A stretch of DNA of 64,000 nt from Laguncularia racemosa (lineage: Eukaryota > Streptophyta > Magnoliopsida > Myrtales > Combretaceae): positions 2,976,001-3,040,000 of the forward strand of contig JBBMOL010000009.1 in the NCBI GenBank assembly GCA_037954665.1. Reading direction: 5' to 3'. How positions within the stretch are numbered: position 1 is the first letter of the stretch; the number at the start of each line of letters is the position of its first letter. A program made the position numbers and the translations under genes. Under the pieces are notes generated by a model, which saw nothing but the letters and a program-made list of their open reading frames with translations, ran no database searches and had not been told where the DNA came from. Positions 36,380 through 49,496 of the stretch are shown here, piece after piece.

Positions 36380-37490
36380 CTAGGAAGCTCATGTATAAAG
36401 TTGTGAATTACACAATCATTATTGACTTCCTCTACAATTAAGGCTTGGGTACCCCACTTCTTAGATGTGTCAAGCCTAAAGAAGGTTAAAGGTTGTCAGA
36501 AGAGCTACACGCAAGGGTATGTAGCAACTACATCAAAAGCTAAGCTTTATATGTTCAAGTGCTCCAACTTGGTTACTATTAGCCTACTATGAGGGAAGAT
36601 TTAAAGTAACTCATATGAAGGTGCATGCAATGCCAAACGCATGCATTGATAGAGTATGCTTTGAGTAGCTACTTGCATTCCATCACCAATCTTTAGCCCT
36701 TTGCCCAATAGGGACTGGATATTTTAGGTCATTTCCCTTAGCTTTTAGTTAGTGGCAATTCAATATTATTGTTGTTGATTACTTTACTAAATGGGTAAAG
36801 GCCAAGGTTATAATTAAGATCATGGAGAAGAACATCGAAGCCTTCATCCACAACAACATCCTTAGCAGATATGGAGTCCTATATATACTCATAACAAATA
36901 ATGGAACATGGTTTGACAACAAAAAAGTTTAGAGAATTTTTTGGTGAGCACAACATCAGAATCCACTACACCTTGGTAGTGTACCTTCAATCTAATGAGT
37001 AGGATGAGGCTGTAAAAAAGTTTGGGCTCAACAATCTTAAGAAGAGGGTGGGCTAGGCCAAAGGTAAATGGATAAATGAACTCTCAATCATCTTGTGGGG
37101 GTATTAGACTACACATAGGATCTCCACAGGAGAAACCCCATTCAGGCTTGCCTTTTGCTCAATAGTTATCTACCTAGTCGAACTTGAACTCCCCAACATT
37201 AGGACTTAAAGTATGGACCTATCAACTAACCAAGTCGGACTCCAAAGCAACCTTAACACAATAGAAGAGATTGGGATACTGCATTGATTTGAATAGTAGC
37301 ATGTCGGCACCAAGCTACTTACTACTAACAAGAAGGTCAAAATTAATGTTGTCTTACAAAGTAATTTAGTATGTAGAAAATTGGAGGCAATCAAATCTTA
37401 TGAAGGTCAAGGAAAAATCACTTTGAATTGGGAGGATCTAATCAAAGTTGTTGAAGACCTATGTAATGAAGCATACAGGCTAGAAAGATT
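36380..37490 (+). pseudogene. Tat-type integrase remnant
   Basis: A zinc-binding part (CRCMQCQTHA-like, near 36621-36650) is followed by a core with DILGHFP near 36718, TNNGTWFDNKK near 36894 and a QSNE-like block near 36987. The second catalytic aspartate of the expected TDNG motif reads as asparagine. The C-terminal GETPF-like segment lies near 37130. Frameshifts abound. Confidence 0.8.
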
Positions 37491-37499
37491 AAAATTGTT

Positions 37500-38239
37500 A
37501 AAATTTTATTTTTATTAGATTCTCATTTAGATGTTCATGAATTTGAAAATTAGTCAATGAATGACATTGTTATTTTTTACAAAGTTTAATTGCAACTACT
37601 TATATGCTTATGTACTTGAGTTATGTGAATTTGATAAGTCTTAGTCTCATTTAGTGTGAATGAACCCTCTATAGTTATCAAGTCCAAACCTATTTAAGTT
37701 GAACAAACTCTTGATTGCATTTAATCTTCACCTTACCATGGCTAACGGACTTCAAATCACATCATGTTCATGCTTATATATAAGTGAAAGGACTCTTGAT
37801 GACATTATGTCTCAGCTTCTTAAGAGGTGAATGGACTCTTTCACTCTTAGACTACTATAGAACACTTGGAGTACCCAACCTTCGTTGGTCCATTAAAAAA
37901 CATTCACTTTAAAATAGTTGATGGAACTTAAGTCCGGACGTCCCATAACTCCCTAAAAGTATGACTTTATCATAAATGATAATGTAATAAACAACACAAA
38001 AAATCAAAGTAAGAAAAGTGGGATGAAAACAATTATGAAGAGCAAAGCATTGAGAAAACTGAGCAATCAAACGTTACGTACAAATTCCTCTAAAGTCAAG
38101 AAGAAGGTCTTTCAAAATAACAAGTGTAAAGTTGGCATACTAACTCGAAAAATGGAGTTTACATAATAGAAAATGAAATCTCTTAATTGTTGGGGGAATG
38201 GATAATTAAAGCCTCTATGATCTCATCCACCTTAGCCGC
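37500..38239 (+). other. Non-coding part between integrase and antisense ORF of the Tat element
   Basis: The stretch is AT-rich with repeated gactctt/ctcttaag-type phrases (aggactcttgatg, gaatggactctttc). The inverted copy has related phrases (agagtccatttacct) at about 55860-55970. No gene is seen. The last 35 bp on the minus strand begin the C-terminal tail of the antisense ORF. Confidence 0.5.
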
Positions 38240-41200
38240 TGATAGAGCCATTTTATACTAAATCTTTATAGTAAGAATTGTGTTAATTTATTATTGATTT
38301 TATAGAAATCATAAGGAAATAGTACTTAATTTTATTATGGTAATAAATCAGGCTTAATGGAGTCAAGAGTGCTAATTCAAGTGATTTAGAGAAGTCATCT
38401 ACAATTTGGATCAAAGACAAGGATTTACATCGCCAGAGGAAAGTACATGGGCGTGTATTTGAAGTACACGGCCGTGTACTTGGTTTGGAATCAACAGAAA
38501 CATACACGGTTGAAGTACACAGTCGTGTATTTGTCTTGAAGAACCAACAGAAGGGGACATGGTTTGTGATCTAGCCGTGGTGGAAGCCGTGCCATATACT
38601 GAACAAGGATGAGGAAATGTGGATTATTGACTAGAGGGAGGCACGGTTTGTGATCTAGCCGTGGTGGAAGCCGTGCCATACACTGAACAAGGATGAGGAA
38701 ATGTGGATTATTGACCAGAGGGAAGCACGGTTCGAAATCTGGCCGTGTTGGTGGGCATGCCAGGCGTACGTTATTCACTTCTCGAGATTTACTTGGAAAA
38801 GGAAAGATATATTCGTATCTTGCTAGCTGAAGATCCTCTGCCATTCCCTTAACAGTATAAATAGAACCAACCCTAGAGGAGAAAGGGAGATTTTTTGGGG
38901 ACAAGAAGGAAGAAGGAGAGGCAGAGCAAGGGGGACCAGAAACAAAGACTTTTCATACTTTCACTTTTTGATTTTCATTTTGAGGATAAACATGTGTAGT
39001 TAAGTAGATTTTCTAGCCAAAGGATCATTGAAGTTTAATTCTTCATGAATTGTGAGATCTAATTGATTTATCTTTACTCTATTCTTTGTTTTTGATATTT
39101 ATATATCTTCTGAATGTTTTGTTAATGTTATCTTAGTTAATTGGTATGAATTAGAGCTCTTCTACTCAATTAGCATGTTAATATATTGTCAACTAGTACG
39201 TCAGATCCGTAATTGTTTGATAGTTCTAGTTTCCGTGACACAATGACTTGTTTGATTATAAATTAGATAGTCAAATTCATGTTATGGAGATATATGATCT
39301 TGTTTAAATAGGTTATCTTATAATCTACTGGCATGAATTGGTAATCTCTCTAGTTTTTTTTAATGCTATTGATAGATTAAATCCTAAGAGCTTGTTTAGG
39401 GTTGTTTAATCAATAAGAGAAGTAATCAAAGAGCTTGTTTTGATTATCAAGAAAGTAAGGAGAGATAGGTTATTAGAGCTTGTTAATAACCATAACCAAT
39501 TTATCTTAGATAAAGAATAGAAAATATTTGCATCAATGATCAGTTCTATGAATTAAACTATAGTGATTCCTTTGGTTAGGCTTTTATCATTATTCAATTT
39601 TTATTATTTGATTTCAGTATTATTTTGATTCACAAACAAACCCCCCCCATTCTTCTTTTCCTCTCTATTCTCTCTTAATAGAAATATATTTAACCAATCC
39701 CTGTGGATACGACCTTACTCACTATTGTACATAAATTATATAATTATCTAGGAGTAGGTTTTTATTTTGTTAGATTCGACACCCATTAGCCGCGATAATC
39801 TTCTTGGCAAGATGCAACTTGAAAGGCAATAGAGGATCTTCAAGAGCAGTTGTGTTAAGAGGAGGAGGAGGAGGAGGAGGAGTTGTATCCTCGGGTTGAC
39901 CTTGACCTTGATCTTAATCATTTTTGGGGCATTGCTCTTGATGAGTGTTCTTAAGCATGCCCTTACCACCCTCACCACCATCATCACCACCCTTATTAGC
40001 CCCCTCCTTAACAATCGCTTTAGGCTCTAATGTGTCATTGTAGAAAAAAAAGGCAACCAAGGTCATATTTGAGGTACACCTTCAAAATCTTTGGCCTAGT
40101 CATTTGAATATCCTCTATCCACTTACGATCCTAAAGGTTAGCTCACTCCTTATTGTTCATGATTTTCTCAAACACCTCCTTCTGCATAAGAGAGCGATCG
40201 ACCTCATCAGTTACACAAGCTTCTAGATCCAACAGTTTAACCTTATTGCACTCGACCTTAAGATGAAGTTGTTAGACTTCTTCTCAAAGACCTCTGTCTA
40301 CCTTGACATGACTGTTCTCTTGGTTACGGAATGGCTTATGTGCTTCATCAAGCTAAGCAGTGAGTTTCTCGTTCTCCTTAGCAAAGCTTTAGTTAGACCG
40401 CTCCATCTCATTGACCTTGACTGGTAGTTTGGCATTCATCTTGCCCTCTAGTTCCACCCGAGCCTTTAATGTGCCTAACTTAGCCTCTGCCTTCACCTTC
40501 AAGCCATTGATTTCCATAGGTTGGTGCTGAGACTCTTCCTAAGCTCTCTTTGCCTCCACCTCTACATCCTTTACTTTCTATAACAAGATATAAACATTGT
40601 TAGAAAGCTTGCAATACCCACTGTATAACCTTTGGTTTTTCGAGATTAGGAGCTCGTTCTCAGACTTTGATTTCCCCACCTACTTGAGCTCTACCCCCCA
40701 TATCTCAAAGGACTTAACTAGGTGGGAAGCAAATTGCACAGATAAATATGAAGGTTAGCCAGGATACAAATTATTGTATAAGGAAAACACAAAATGGAAG
40801 GGTAGCAGCTACTTACATCATGGAGCTTCAAGTAGGTTAGCCTCTCGAACTTGTCCTTAGATATCTTATGTAGGTTGCCTTCAAAAGTAGAAGCATCTCT
40901 TGGTAAGATGCAACATTTTAAATGCTCCTTAGTGTGCTTCCTATCATCGAGCCTGATGTCGGAGTTGTAGATATCCCATTACAATTGGAATATATGACTG
41001 CTCCTTCTAGAAGAGGGAAGCCTAGGTGTAGAAGAAGCTTGCTCCTCTTGTCCCTCAAAGGTTAGTAGGGCAAGTCTTATGCCTTTATGTTGAATAGTCT
41101 ATTTTGTAGTGTCTAACTTTGCATTAAGATGGAATACTACATTCTGTTTAGCTAGAGATGTGTCCTTGAATGCCTCTATATGAGGCCTCTTCTTTAAGGG

Positions 41201-42511
41201 TTGGCTTGCTTCCTCTTTAACCTTTCCCTTTAACCTATTCTTGGTTGTAGGATCATTAACAACATGGGGAGAAGGGGGCTGCCTTTCCTCATCCCTGATT
41301 GTGAAGGGGAATTCGCATGGTTTTGGTGTAGGAGTTCTCTGTTCTTTAATCAAGCTAGGAGGTGCCTTTTCTTCCCTTCTTGGCAGCCTAAGTTGCCCTT
41401 TGCCTTGTGAGCATTTCAACCAAGGTGCTCTCCCTGAGTTACATATTTAGAAGAACAAAAGAATATTAGAAATTGAGGACAAATAAAGTTAGAGAATACT
41501 TTGCTAAGCAGAGAGCTCATAGGAAGATCTATTCTCTTAGAAGGTTTGGTTAAACAACATTCTTCGTAGCAGCTTACTTCAATATAGCTAATCTTAAAGG
41601 CATACCTCCCTTCACCTTCGGAGCTACACTATTTATGAACTTCCTACTGTAGAAGTGCTTGTCAACCACTTTTAGTGCAAGTACTATTTGGCCTATTCAA
41701 TAGCTCAGTCATTATCTAATCTACTACCACCTAATCAATAGGGCCTAACATTTGTATTGCTAAGGTATGGATTAGTTTAGTTCACCTTATCTCGAAGTTT
41801 AGGTTAGATTTACACACTACCACTAGATACTTACTTTTTCATCTATGCGCAGATGAAGCATCTTCCTCTTAAGATGGTTGGTTAGGTAATGCTAACCATC
41901 ATTTGACCTTTTCAACCTATAGAACTAGCATAAGAGCTATAGTTTAGCTCACAATATGAAATGTTCGCAAAGGGCTTCAAAGGCGATGAGTAGCTTGCAT
42001 GCATTTAAGATAAGTTGTGTCACTGATACCCTATGGTAATTTAAGAATTTCTTTTAGAAATTTATGAACAAAGCTCATAGGCTAAACTCCATGTGCTTTA
42101 GATATATACAAAACCAATGATCGACTGTTAGGGCAATTATGTCATTGAATTGTGGCTTCTCAATTTTCCATTCATCAAGAAGTGGCTGAAAGTACTTCCT
42201 CACCTCCATTAACTCTTCAAATGACATGGTAATTTGAACACCATTTGGTGTGTTTCCTTCTTTGACTGATGAATATAATGGTTCCATCAATCGATGCACC
42301 TTGCCATCATCGACATAAACATCCCTTGGGTTCTATGTAATAGTAGCTATGACATTGATTTCTCATTCTAAAACACCACTAAGCTCCATAGCTATGCTAG
42401 AGTTGCATTAGAGAACCTCTTCTACCACCTCCTAGGGCTCGCGGTTGGGGTGGGGTAGGAATGCCCCTCTCTTCGAGTTGATTGAGTATGAGAGAAAGAA
42501 GAAGATGGCAT
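38205..42511 (-). pseudogene. Antisense additional ORF (aORF) of the Tat element, interrupted by a solo LTR
   Basis: On the minus strand the frame starts with ATG at 42511 and ends in the segment AAKVDEIIEA split across the solo LTR (39789 side to 38239 side). Segments include LMEPLYSSVKEGNTPNGVQI and ELMEVRKYFQPLLDEWKIEK (42299-42080), a basic proline-rich part (41419-41099), a charged heptad-like coiled-coil part (40500-40150) and a poly-proline run over a (GGA)n tract at 39859-39882. The same protein is encoded on the plus strand at 52710-55492 beside the inverted Tat copy. A middle part resembles the Transposase_28/plant-mobile-domain class found antisense in Tat elements. Stops and shifts are frequent. 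Its function is unknown. Confidence 0.7.
38240..39788 (+). mobile_element. Solo LTR, family S, copy 2 (TSD GCCGC)
   Basis: The segment begins TGATAGAGCCATTTTATACT and ends TTCGACACCCATTA, where the last CA has become TA. It is flanked by the perfect 5-bp duplication GCCGC (38235-38239 and 39789-39793). It is homologous over its length to 20412-21841. It is longer, partly because an 84-bp unit (copies at 38557-38640 and 38641-38724, a third partial one from 38725) is tandemly repeated. A 16-bp perfect palindrome GTACACGGCCGTGTAC lies at 38464-38479. Confidence 0.88.
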
Positions 42512-43402
42512 GCTTACTTGTTTTATTTAGGATTGAAAGTGAGCTTAGATTTGAAAGGAGAAGTGGAATGAGAATTCAAAAAGATCTCTTAAAAACAAAC
42601 AGTATGGTAAAAGTGTGGAAATGGAAGGCAATAAGCATATATAGGCAAGGGAGTGGAAAATGAAGTGACAGCTATTTAAATGACATAATGAGATGTCTTT
42701 GGATTTGATTATGACACGTGGCCTACAATTTAAATCTATGGCACAGATCAAGTGAGTGTGCACTTTCCTAGCCACATCTTGTTTGACGAGGCATCGACAG
42801 CTATACATTGCATTAAATGCATTCGTATTTATGTGCTAGTAGATAAATCAAATTAAAGCTTATTGAAGCGGCCACTAACTTCTTGTATTCTATGCTGCCT
42901 TGTGAGATTGAAAATCTATAAGGAATTGCCCCCCAAAGCCTGAACATACTATAGATAGGATCAATAAGGTAAAGTGTGATAATGCTTGGTGCACTTCCTA
43001 ATTGCCTTCGAGCCAATTATTCAAATCTCCTCGACACACCATATGCCCCTAATAAAACTTAGCACAGAAAGACTTAACTTGGGTCACTTGCTTGCTCTAT
43101 CACTTATTAATGTTTTAAACTCGGCTTTAGAGGGATTGGAATGGTGATATGAAGCTTGTAAATTCCAATTTAGATTGACTTTCGAAGTGTTCTAACTCAC
43201 CTCAAAGACCTTGGGCATCTATATTGTTATTAACTCTCTTTATTGACCTATCACCAAAGAGAGTGGGGGTGGGTAAGTGTTGATAGAGCTTTTTGGGAAT
43301 GGATCCCCGAAGCCCAAATTGACTTGTTTAGGCCCTTATTTGAGCTCTACATGCTTAGGTTGACCTCTTTTAGACTGTTACAACACAGTTGTTGACACTT
43401 AA

Positions 43403-44962
43403 TGATCACTCGTGAAATGTATAAGTGAAACCGCTAGCAGGTATACTAGGTCGCAATCAAGTAATATGTGATGAGTAGAGTATCGTTCCCTTGAGGACTA
43501 AAAAGATTACCAAACCTATAATAGCTTATACTGATATTTAGGTAATTCAAACAGGAATCTTTTATATATTTAACTAAAGAGATTAAATTAAGTTCTATGC
43601 TAATGAGAATTATAAGATTTTTATAAATACTTCCAATTGAACAGCAGGAATTTAGAATTCACCCTAGTCATGCTAATCAAACTACCGTTAAGTTATTGAA
43701 ATCAACTTATATGTGGTTATTTACGTGAGTTCAACATTTTAAACCTCAAATCAATTAGTCCACTTTCGTATCTCTAATTAACAGAGGATTCTGATATACT
43801 CTCATACATTTTTCAATGCTATGATCGCCTTATGCCCTAATACAATTATCCATAATCTCTTAGTGAATAATTAATTAGAACATAGCTTTAATCTCTATAT
43901 GAACCCTAATTAAACCAATTAACGCCGCTTTCGCATTGTTTCATTAGTCTAATTAAGAATTCCTAACAAATCCTATCTCCACTTTCTTATTGATTGGATT
44001 TCTAACAATCTAATCTTATCATAATTAAATTGAAATTATAGGAATTCACAACATGAATACTCCACATATATGTCAATCTCATAACCAAACTACACCGATC
44101 ATTTTAGAAAACTAGGGCTTCATCCACTATTCCCACAAATGAAATTAGCTAGCCATATAATTGATAACAACAAGACAAAATTCAACGAAAAATGTTAAAG
44201 AATCCATTAAAGACATAAAAACCAATTCACAGAAATGCAAAATATGATTAGGATAAGAAGTCACCAATATGTAGCAAATATGGAAATAAGATCCTAAAAC
44301 AACTCTTCAGAGATTTCTGACTTGATCTCAATTGATGGAAGTACAATTGAATTCAATCTTCAATTCCCTTGTAAAAAGCTAAAATTTCTCAAAACAAAGT
44401 TCTCAAATCTAAATTGTTCAAAGTCTCCTCTCCTTCCCCCGGTCGTGTTTTTCTTTCTTTTTTTTTTTTTCTCACCCCTCCTTTTATGCTCCGCAGAAAC
44501 GTACAAATTGCACAAGAATATGAAAAGTCGGCAGTCCACCACATGAGGCACGACCGTGTGTAATGTGGTTGTTACTGCGACCACATAAACCACGGCCGTG
44601 GGATAACTCCATAAGCTTCTCGGCATTTTCTTCTTTCCTTCTTCTTTTAGGCACGGCCGTGGCTCAGGGGGTAAACACACCCACCACATGAAGAACGGCC
44701 GTGGGCTATCCCCTTAAGCCTCTCGTCCTTTGTTTTTCTTTAATAGTTGTGGAAAGGAAAAACACTACATAAGGCACGACCATATCTCATCCCTTGCTTG
44801 TGATTTCTTCATGTTTTGCATCATGTACATCTTCAAGTCCATTAATCCCTAAGATATTAACATAAATGCAATTTAAGTATCTTTTTATTGGAAATTTCTA
44901 ATAATTGACAATAATATATATACCAATCACAAGATATAACATGATAAAATATGCCTTTATCA
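43403..44962 (-). repeat. 3' LTR of the Athila-like element
   Basis: On the plus strand it starts TGATCACTCGTGAAATG and ends GCCTTTATCA. It contains palindromic cacggccgtg at 44591-44600 and 44652-44661, plus gcacgaccgtgtg at 44548-44560 and aacggccgtgg at 44694-44704. ORFs predicted inside it are not gene-like. Confidence 0.88.
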
Positions 44963-44977
44963 ACTCCCCCATACTTG
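44963..44977 (-). other. Polypurine tract of the Athila-like element
   Basis: Read on the minus strand, CAAGTATGGGGGAGT directly abuts the 3' LTR. This position and composition prime plus-strand DNA synthesis in LTR elements, and it fixes the element's orientation as minus. Confidence 0.8.
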
Positions 44978-46680
44978 AACTTTTGCTTGTCCTCAAGCAA
45001 TTAATAATCTGTCAAATGAGAATACAAAATTTTCTTTCCTCATAATTGATTTGAAAAGATGGTGCCTACCACTCTAACTAAATTGAGAACATGTAACTGG
45101 TATACTTAGAAAAAATTGAGTAGTTAATCTGGAAAGACTAACTTTTATTCCTAATGTTTAACCACCGAATTCTTATTTCAAAAGATAAATTCTCAGTCTA
45201 ATAAAGCAAAACACTCATTTAAACTTCAAAAGCAACTAGCAAGTATAAAATCTCTTTAAGTACTTATCTGAATAAGATAACACAAAGTTAAAGCATATGG
45301 TATCCACTCTTCCCCTAGATTTTTTTTCCTTTTTATAATAGTCTTATTTCATTTTTTTTTATTTGCTCAGATTGACAGTGGAGTCTGACTTCACTCTTCT
45401 GAGGGACTAAAGCCTGCCCATGTCAACTGGCTTTTATTAATATATTAAAATTTCGCCTTTTCGCCCTTCACGTTATTGTGAGTTCATTGAGTCGGCAAAT
45501 CCCGGGCTCATCACCTAAGTGACCGGGTTTTAAAGGGACCCCTACGAACTCTTCCTCACACTAATATTTAAGTTAGGATACTCTTAACTCACTTACCTGA
45601 GTCATTGGAGTAAAGGCTCTAAATATTTTATTTTATTTATTTAATTTTTTTTTTAGTTAGGACTATTTTTATAAGGAATTACTAAGTAAAAAGTTTCCTC
45701 TACCTCTTTTTCTAAGAGTTAAAATATTCTCAAAGCACTTCAAAAGACAAAATACAAGCTTCATTCACTTAGAAGTAAACTTGCTTGTTTTGCACTAAAG
45801 GACTCGACCTACTTCCAAACTTTAAATTCAAGAGTCTAAACAAAAGATCAAAATTTTCCTTAAAGATTCCACTACTAAATTTAAACTAAGTAAACCAATT
45901 ACAACAGCTAATGAGTAAGGCACCAAATCAAATCAATTAGATAAAAGAAAATTTATACCACATTTCCATATCATATTAGACTTTTCCAATACAACAGTTC
46001 AAGATAATGGTGAAGTATAATTGTCCAAAATATTCATTCCACAGAAATTAACATCAACAGACATCAAAATTATCATAAATAATGGCCTATTTTATTTTTC
46101 CTTCCCCCACACTTAATTTAGACAGTGTCCCTATTGTCTTTCCTAATTGCAAAAGAAAATTGATTAAACCATAAAAGTACTTTGGGAATAACGAAACTTC
46201 CCTGAGATGAAAGTGTAGCAAAGTCGCTGGAATATTTCATCATGAAAGTGCCATTGCTTTTCCATATGAACTGCACATTTTTCCTTTAGTTCCTGAAGTT
46301 AGAACAAAGAAACACAAAGAGACAAAATAGATCAAGAATATTCACAGTCTAACATCACCTATAGTGTTTAAGGAATTATTACAGTTCCAACAGAAAATAA
46401 AATAAAAGTAATTGACAAGTTTTTTTTTTTTTTCACACATGGCCGTAGTGTAAGGGGTGAATCAATCCGTAATTTGCACATTACCGTGGCATGGCCGTAT
46501 GACATGTGGTGGATTTAGGGCCACCACACGAACCACGACCGTATCTTATCCCCCTAAAATCCTCAGCCGAATTTTTTTTTTGATCTTTTTTTTTAAATAA
46601 AATTAATTTACAAAAATCTTTAATCATAGGCTGCCTCCCATGAAGTGCTTAGTTTAAAGTCTTTAGCCCAACTTTCAGGG
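44978..46680 (-). other. Long 3' untranslated region of the Athila-like element
   Basis: No coding frame is present. Just after the stop, on the minus strand, lies a stretch ending CTTCATGGGAGGCAGCC (about 46645-46629), matching the GGGAGGCAACCC motif that follows pol in Athila-type elements. More cacg/gccgt motifs occur at 46434-46545. The part at 45360-45600 is GC-richer, with cggcaaatcccgggctc, and is of unknown role. Confidence 0.65.
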
Positions 46681-49263
46681 TTAGCTTACATCAAGGAGTT
46701 TAAACAACTCCTCCAACACCATCATTTTCATATTAGGATTCCAAGCTTCCTTCCATGGTATGGTGCCCTTCTTTTCAGCTTCCACCAATGTTTTGTAGGT
46801 GGATATCAACAAACTTACCTGCTGGATGTCTGCCCTTGACCATCCCAAGATTTCCCTATGTTCATCCAACTGGCCTTGAATCTGCTGCTGCAATTCTCTT
46901 GTCATAGGCGCTGGATTAATGTGAGACCATGGATTTCCTAAATTCAGACACTCATAATCAAACAATTGATTAGAAAAGACATTAGGTTCAAGTGTCTGCA
47001 TGGGCATTAGTGTCGACACTAGTGGCTTCTCATAGTGGTCTGTTTTCTCAAAAGCCACAACATTTTCAGTCTGGGGTACTTGCTCACAGCCTTTGTTTTC
47101 TTGCTCATCTTCATCCCCCCAATCATCTATCTCATTCAAGACAACTTCAAGAGTGGTTTGCCCTACATCTTCCTCCACATCATTGTTAGTAATTTCACCC
47201 TCAGCAGATATGTCAGAATAACTTGCTTTCTCATTAGACAAAAACACAGGATCATACATATCAAATGTTACCTGGTCATCTAGTGCTCTAAGGGTGAGCT
47301 TGCCTTGTCCTACATCAATTAGAGCTTGACCTGTAGCTAAGAATGGTCTACCCAGAATGAGTGGAATGTCATCATCTTCTTCCACATCCAGTATGACAAA
47401 CTCCACTGGAAATATGAATTTATCGACCTTGACTAAGACATCCTCCACTGTACCTTTGGAAAACCGTAAGCTCTTGTCAGCTAGCTGCACAGTGATTGGT
47501 CTCCTCTTGCACTTTTGTGGCTCTATTCCGAGCTTCCTAAAAACTGAAAGTGGCATTAAATTAATACTTTCACCAGAATCAATCAAAACATTCTCAAAAT
47601 CAATATTACCAATGGTGCAAGGGATACTGAAACTTCCCTAATCTTTCAGCTTTCTAGGTAGCTGAGTAGATTTCTTCTCTATAACAGCTGAACTCTCGCC
47701 AAGAAGCATTACTCTCTCAACACTCTCCATGGATCTTTTATTAGAGAGCAGCTCTTTCATGAATTTGGCATATGATGGAATTTGCTTCAAGGCCTCTAAG
47801 AGAGGTATATTAATTTGAAGCCCCTTAAATATGTCACAAAACCTGGCAAACTGGGCTTCCAACTCCCTCTGCTTGAGTCTTCCTGGGAAAGGGATAGGTG
47901 GAACATAAGGTTGCAACACTGGTGCTTTGGATGTGAGTTCCTCCTCCTTCTGCTTACCTTTCTCTGGATCTTTCTCTTGAATTTTTACCTGCCTTTTAGC
48001 GTTCTTCACTTCCTTACCACTCCTTAGCATGATGGCATTGACATGATGGGTGTTCTCCTCAGTTTTGCTAGGCAAAAACCCTGAGGGTCTAGTACTTAGC
48101 TGCTGTGTAATTTGACCGAGCTGACCCTCCAAGTTTCTAATAGAAGCTTGTTGGTTTTGCAGGAGGGTGTCAGTCTTTTGAATGTAGCTCCTCATGAGCT
48201 CTTCCATTCTTGACTGACTTTGCTGAGGAGGAGGAATCTGAGTAGGAACTTGTTTTTGAAATCCAGGTGGTGGGTTCTGTACGTTGTTCTCATTCCTCCA
48301 TGAGAAGTTTTGATGATTTCGCCAGCCTGGATTGTAAGTGTTGGAATAAGGCCCTTGATTAGCTATTTGAAAATTGTTGGCATTGTTGACTTGCTCTCTA
48401 TTGGATGATGTTGGAAAGTTTCCCAATGGACATTCCAACGAGGGGTGTGGTCCTGAACATAAGTCACAACTAGCAAGCAAGTTAGCATTAACCGATTGAG
48501 AAGAAGAAAGTTTGCTTACCTAAGTAGTGAGAGCTGCCAACTGAGCTGGAATAGAATCGATATCACTAACTGATGTAGCTCTTGATTTCCCTCTCTCATG
48601 TTGCCAATTATGTGCACTGGATGCCATTTCTTCAATTAAAGCACTGGCTTCAGTGTATGTTTTACCCATCAATGCACCTCCAACTGTAGCATCTACCAAT
48701 GACCTCATAGTGTCATCCAAATTAAGATAAAATACCTCAATCAGGAGATTATCAGGTAGGCCATGGTGTGGACACTTCTGGACTGTTTCCTTAAATCATT
48801 CCCATGCCTCATATAATGATTCACCACTGAACTTGGAAAAGTTGGTGATATCATTTCTTAATTTGGCAGTACGTGATGGTGGGAAAAATCTTCTAAGAAA
48901 CATTGATTGAAGTTCAGCCAATGTGGTAACAGAATCTTGAGGTAAGGAATTATACCAAGCTCTTGCCTTATCCTTCAATGAGAAAGGAAAAAGTTGCAGT
49001 CTTATGGCATCATTAGAAACACCATTCATCTTTATCAAGTTAGAATACTGAAGGAATCCTGCTATGTGCTCATCAGGGCTCTCATGTGTATATCCACCAA
49101 ACTGATTGGATTGCACCATCTGTATAAGTGCTGGCTTTAACTCAAAAGTGTTGGCCTAAACAACTGGCCTTCTAATTGCTGGTCCTTGAACAGTTGGGAC
49201 TGAAAAATCGCGAAGTGCTCGTGGGGCAGCCTGAATAGGAAGATTGTTATTGTCATCTGCCAT
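46681..49263 (-). pseudogene. Gag-protease polyprotein of the Athila-like element, four nonsense codons
   Basis: One frame runs from ATG (49263) to the stop at 46681, 860 codons. In-frame stops lie only at codons 36 (49158-49156), 156 (48798-48796), 248 (48522-48520) and 542 (47640-47638). Domains: gag capsid core around residues 49-250 (KDKARAWYNSLPQDS, then YEAWE*FKETVQKCPHHGLP), a zinc-knuckle-like CDLCSGPHPSLEC at 265-277, and a retropepsin with active site D-S-G at 562-564, then SINLMPLSVFRKLGIE and IPLILGRPFLATG. After about residue 640 comes an acidic stretch and a tail (TRELQQQIQGQLDEHREIL) that is not RT. Gag packages RNA and the protease matures it. The stops fit single C-to-T changes, so the parent was open very recently. 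Confidence 0.88.
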
Positions 49264-49472
49264 GATTTCCTGTTGATTCTCTCCTCTCTATCTATTCTCT
49301 CTTCTCAAACGATGTATAGTACGCTCTATCTCAGGATCTAGGGGCAGAAGTTCAAGACTCCTACTCCTTTGCATGCGCACCCGCAGAAAAGACAGAAAAG
49401 TAAAGACACACTATCAACAAAATAAAATGCACCTAAATTACCAACAAAGCTACAAAGTCTAATATCTTATAG

Positions 49473-49490
49473 TCCCTAGCAACAACGCCA
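49473..49490 (-). other. Primer binding site of the Athila-like element (tRNA-Asp type, decayed)
   Basis: On the minus strand TGGCGTTGTTGCTAGGGA begins 6 nt inside the 5' LTR. The usual Athila site complementary to tRNA-Asp reads TGGCGCCGTTGCCGGGGA; the four differences are all transitions. Confidence 0.7.
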
Positions 49491-49496
49491 AAAACT

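Noticed and set aside
20412..39788. One large element bounded by the two family-S LTRs
   Set aside because: Each LTR has its own perfect and different 5-bp duplication, so they are separate insertions.
44322..44689. ORFs on both strands in the Athila-like LTR and their duplicates at 50417-50782
   Set aside because: They are repeat copies lying over poly-T and palindrome stretches of an LTR.
46992..48027. Plus-strand ORFs opposite the gag-protease frame
   Set aside because: They are shadows of a strong minus-strand coding frame.
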